From the NCBI GenBank assembly GCA_900769905.1, contig CAAGIL010000225.1, forward strand, positions 1-14,040: DNA of 14,040 nt. Reading direction: 5' to 3'. Under the pieces are notes generated by a model, which saw only the letters and a program-made list of their open reading frames with translations, made no database searches and was not told the DNA's origin. Both the position numbers and the translations under genes were made by a program. Positions 13,189 to 14,040 of the stretch are shown in pieces; the stretch's first letter is position 1, and each line of letters begins with the position of its first letter. The DNA is from Rikenellaceae bacterium. GTDB lineage: Bacteria; Bacteroidota; Bacteroidia; Bacteroidales; UBA932.

Positions 13189-14040
13189 TCAGTCGATGTT
13201 GCGCACTGCTTCTTCAAAATCATCCCTTGACCCGCGAGCCTTGTTTTTGGTCTTCGCGCGGTAATTGTATATCGTATTGGCCGAATAGTGAAGCAGCGAG
13301 GCGATTCGGCTCGAGTCGGTGATTCCGAGCTTGATGAGGGCGAAGATGCGCAATTCCGGTGTCAATATGTCTTCACCCTTAGGAATGATCTCCGCGCCTT
13401 CAACGAGGAGGCTGTTGAACTTCTGGACGAAATCAGGATAGAGGTTGACGAAAGTCTGGTCGAACATCTTGTAGAAATCCAGAATGTCGTTGTCGATTGA
13501 AGGCAACTGCTCTATCTCGTCCACCAGGGCCTTTGTGTTGCCCTGACGTATGGATCTGAGTACGTGGTTTTTGTAAAGTCTTGTAGTGTTGATGTTTTCG
13601 GACAATATCCCGAGGAAGAGGGTGATGTATTCCTGTTTTACCTTGTCCGCTTCGCGTATCTGCGCGTTGAGGTTTACCAGGCGCTCATTGATGGAAACGA
13701 GTTCCCTGTTCCTCTTGTCGATTTCGGTGTATGAGTCCTGAAGCTGCTTCCTGACAGCACTGAGCGTCCTCTGCCTTTTGGAAATGAAGAGCAGCATCAT
13801 CAGAAGGAGCAGGGACAATACAGATACGCTGGACAGGAAGAAAGCTCTTATCCTTGCCTGTCTGCCGTGCTTGTCCTGATAAGCCCTGACAATTTCAGGG
13901 AAGAACTGGGACACCTGCCATGGCCGGAGTTTTCCGTTGTAGTACAGCGCATCCGGCATACAATGGTTTGCCACATACCTGAAAGCACGGTCTATGTCGC
14001 CTTTGTAGAAGATGAATCTGGATTCTTCATTGAGGGAGGC
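13189..14040 (-). CDS. Membrane-anchored DUF6377-type transcriptional regulator, C-terminal part
   Basis: The reading frame is open to the window edge, so the N-terminus is missing; 283 residues are visible. An apparent GTG start at 13974 is internal, because the upstream frame reads without a stop and is protein-like (FIFYKGDIDRAFRY, TPR-like). In order: TPR-like helices (about 1-60), one transmembrane helix (about 66-86, SSVSVLSLLLLMMLLFI), a probable coiled coil (about 88-135) and a C-terminal LuxR/GerE-like helix-turn-helix (about 226-268, LTPELRIFALIKLGITDSSR then ASLLHYSANTIYNYRAK). From memory this matches the Bacteroidetes DUF6377 family. It is inferred to sense a signal through the N-terminal part and control nearby carbohydrate genes, the GH3 gene 25 nt downstream being the obvious candidate. 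Confidence 0.82.
   Translation of the reverse strand, partial: ASLNEESRFIFYKGDIDRAFRYVANHCMPDALYYNGKLRPWQVSQFFPEIVRAYQDKHGRQARIRAFFLSSVSVLSLLLLMMLLFISKRQRTLSAVRKQLQDSYTEIDKRNRELVSINERLVNLNAQIREADKVKQEYITLFLGILSENINTTRLYKNHVLRSIRQGNTKALVDEIEQLPSIDNDILDFYKMFDQTFVNLYPDFVQKFNSLLVEGAEIIPKGEDILTPELRIFALIKLGITDSSRIASLLHYSANTIYNYRAKTKNKARGSRDDFEEAVRNID

Noticed and set aside
13972..13974. GTG as the true start of the regulator
   Set aside because: The same frame stays open and protein-like to the window edge, so the gene is truncated rather than starting here.

Overview
The window reads as a chromosomal housekeeping segment from a GC-rich member of the Bacteroidales. Three things point there. Start codons lack Shine-Dalgarno sequences. 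Promoter-like elements follow the Bacteroides pattern TTTG-N19-21-TAnnTTTG. The protein families fit, including a membrane-anchored DUF6377-type regulator beside a lipoprotein glycosidase and an SSB ending in DDDLPF. The genus cannot be fixed from sequence alone; an Alistipes-like or related GC-rich lineage is a guess.

Layout, left to right. Positions 1-304 (minus) hold a tRNA operon in the order Thr(TGT), Tyr(GTA), Gly(TCC), then a tRNA cut by the left edge that is probably Thr(GGT). This is the conserved order that usually leads into tuf. Its promoter overlaps the 3' end of dxs. Positions 355-5495 (minus) form a compact operon ssb - MFS transporter - MFS transporter - dxs, with gaps of 12 and 6 nt and an ATGA overlap. 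The two transporters are paralogues with MFSD1-like signatures. From 5496 to 5613 lies a divergent regulatory region for ssb (minus) and aroK (plus). Then aroK (plus) converges on a second compact minus-strand operon, lysS - SpoU-family RNA methyltransferase - aroE, whose genes all overlap. aroK and aroE, two enzymes of the same pathway, overlap tail to tail by 4 nt. recJ (plus) is divergent from lysS, and their predicted promoters interleave in about 60 bp. recJ converges on a GH3 beta-glucosidase-type lipoprotein gene (minus), which lies 25 nt downstream of the truncated regulator gene at the right edge.

The window therefore holds translation (tRNAs, lysS, RNA methylation), DNA maintenance (ssb, recJ), isoprenoid precursor synthesis (dxs), the shikimate pathway (aroK, aroE), peptide or small-solute transport (the MFS pair) and polysaccharide use (GH3 plus regulator). 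No mobile element, CRISPR array or defence island was seen, and I found no convincing undescribed system. The points most worth checking are the tandem MFSD1-like transporters between ssb and dxs, the interleaved lysS/recJ promoters with a near-leaderless recJ, the short AroE, and the regulator/GH3 pair.
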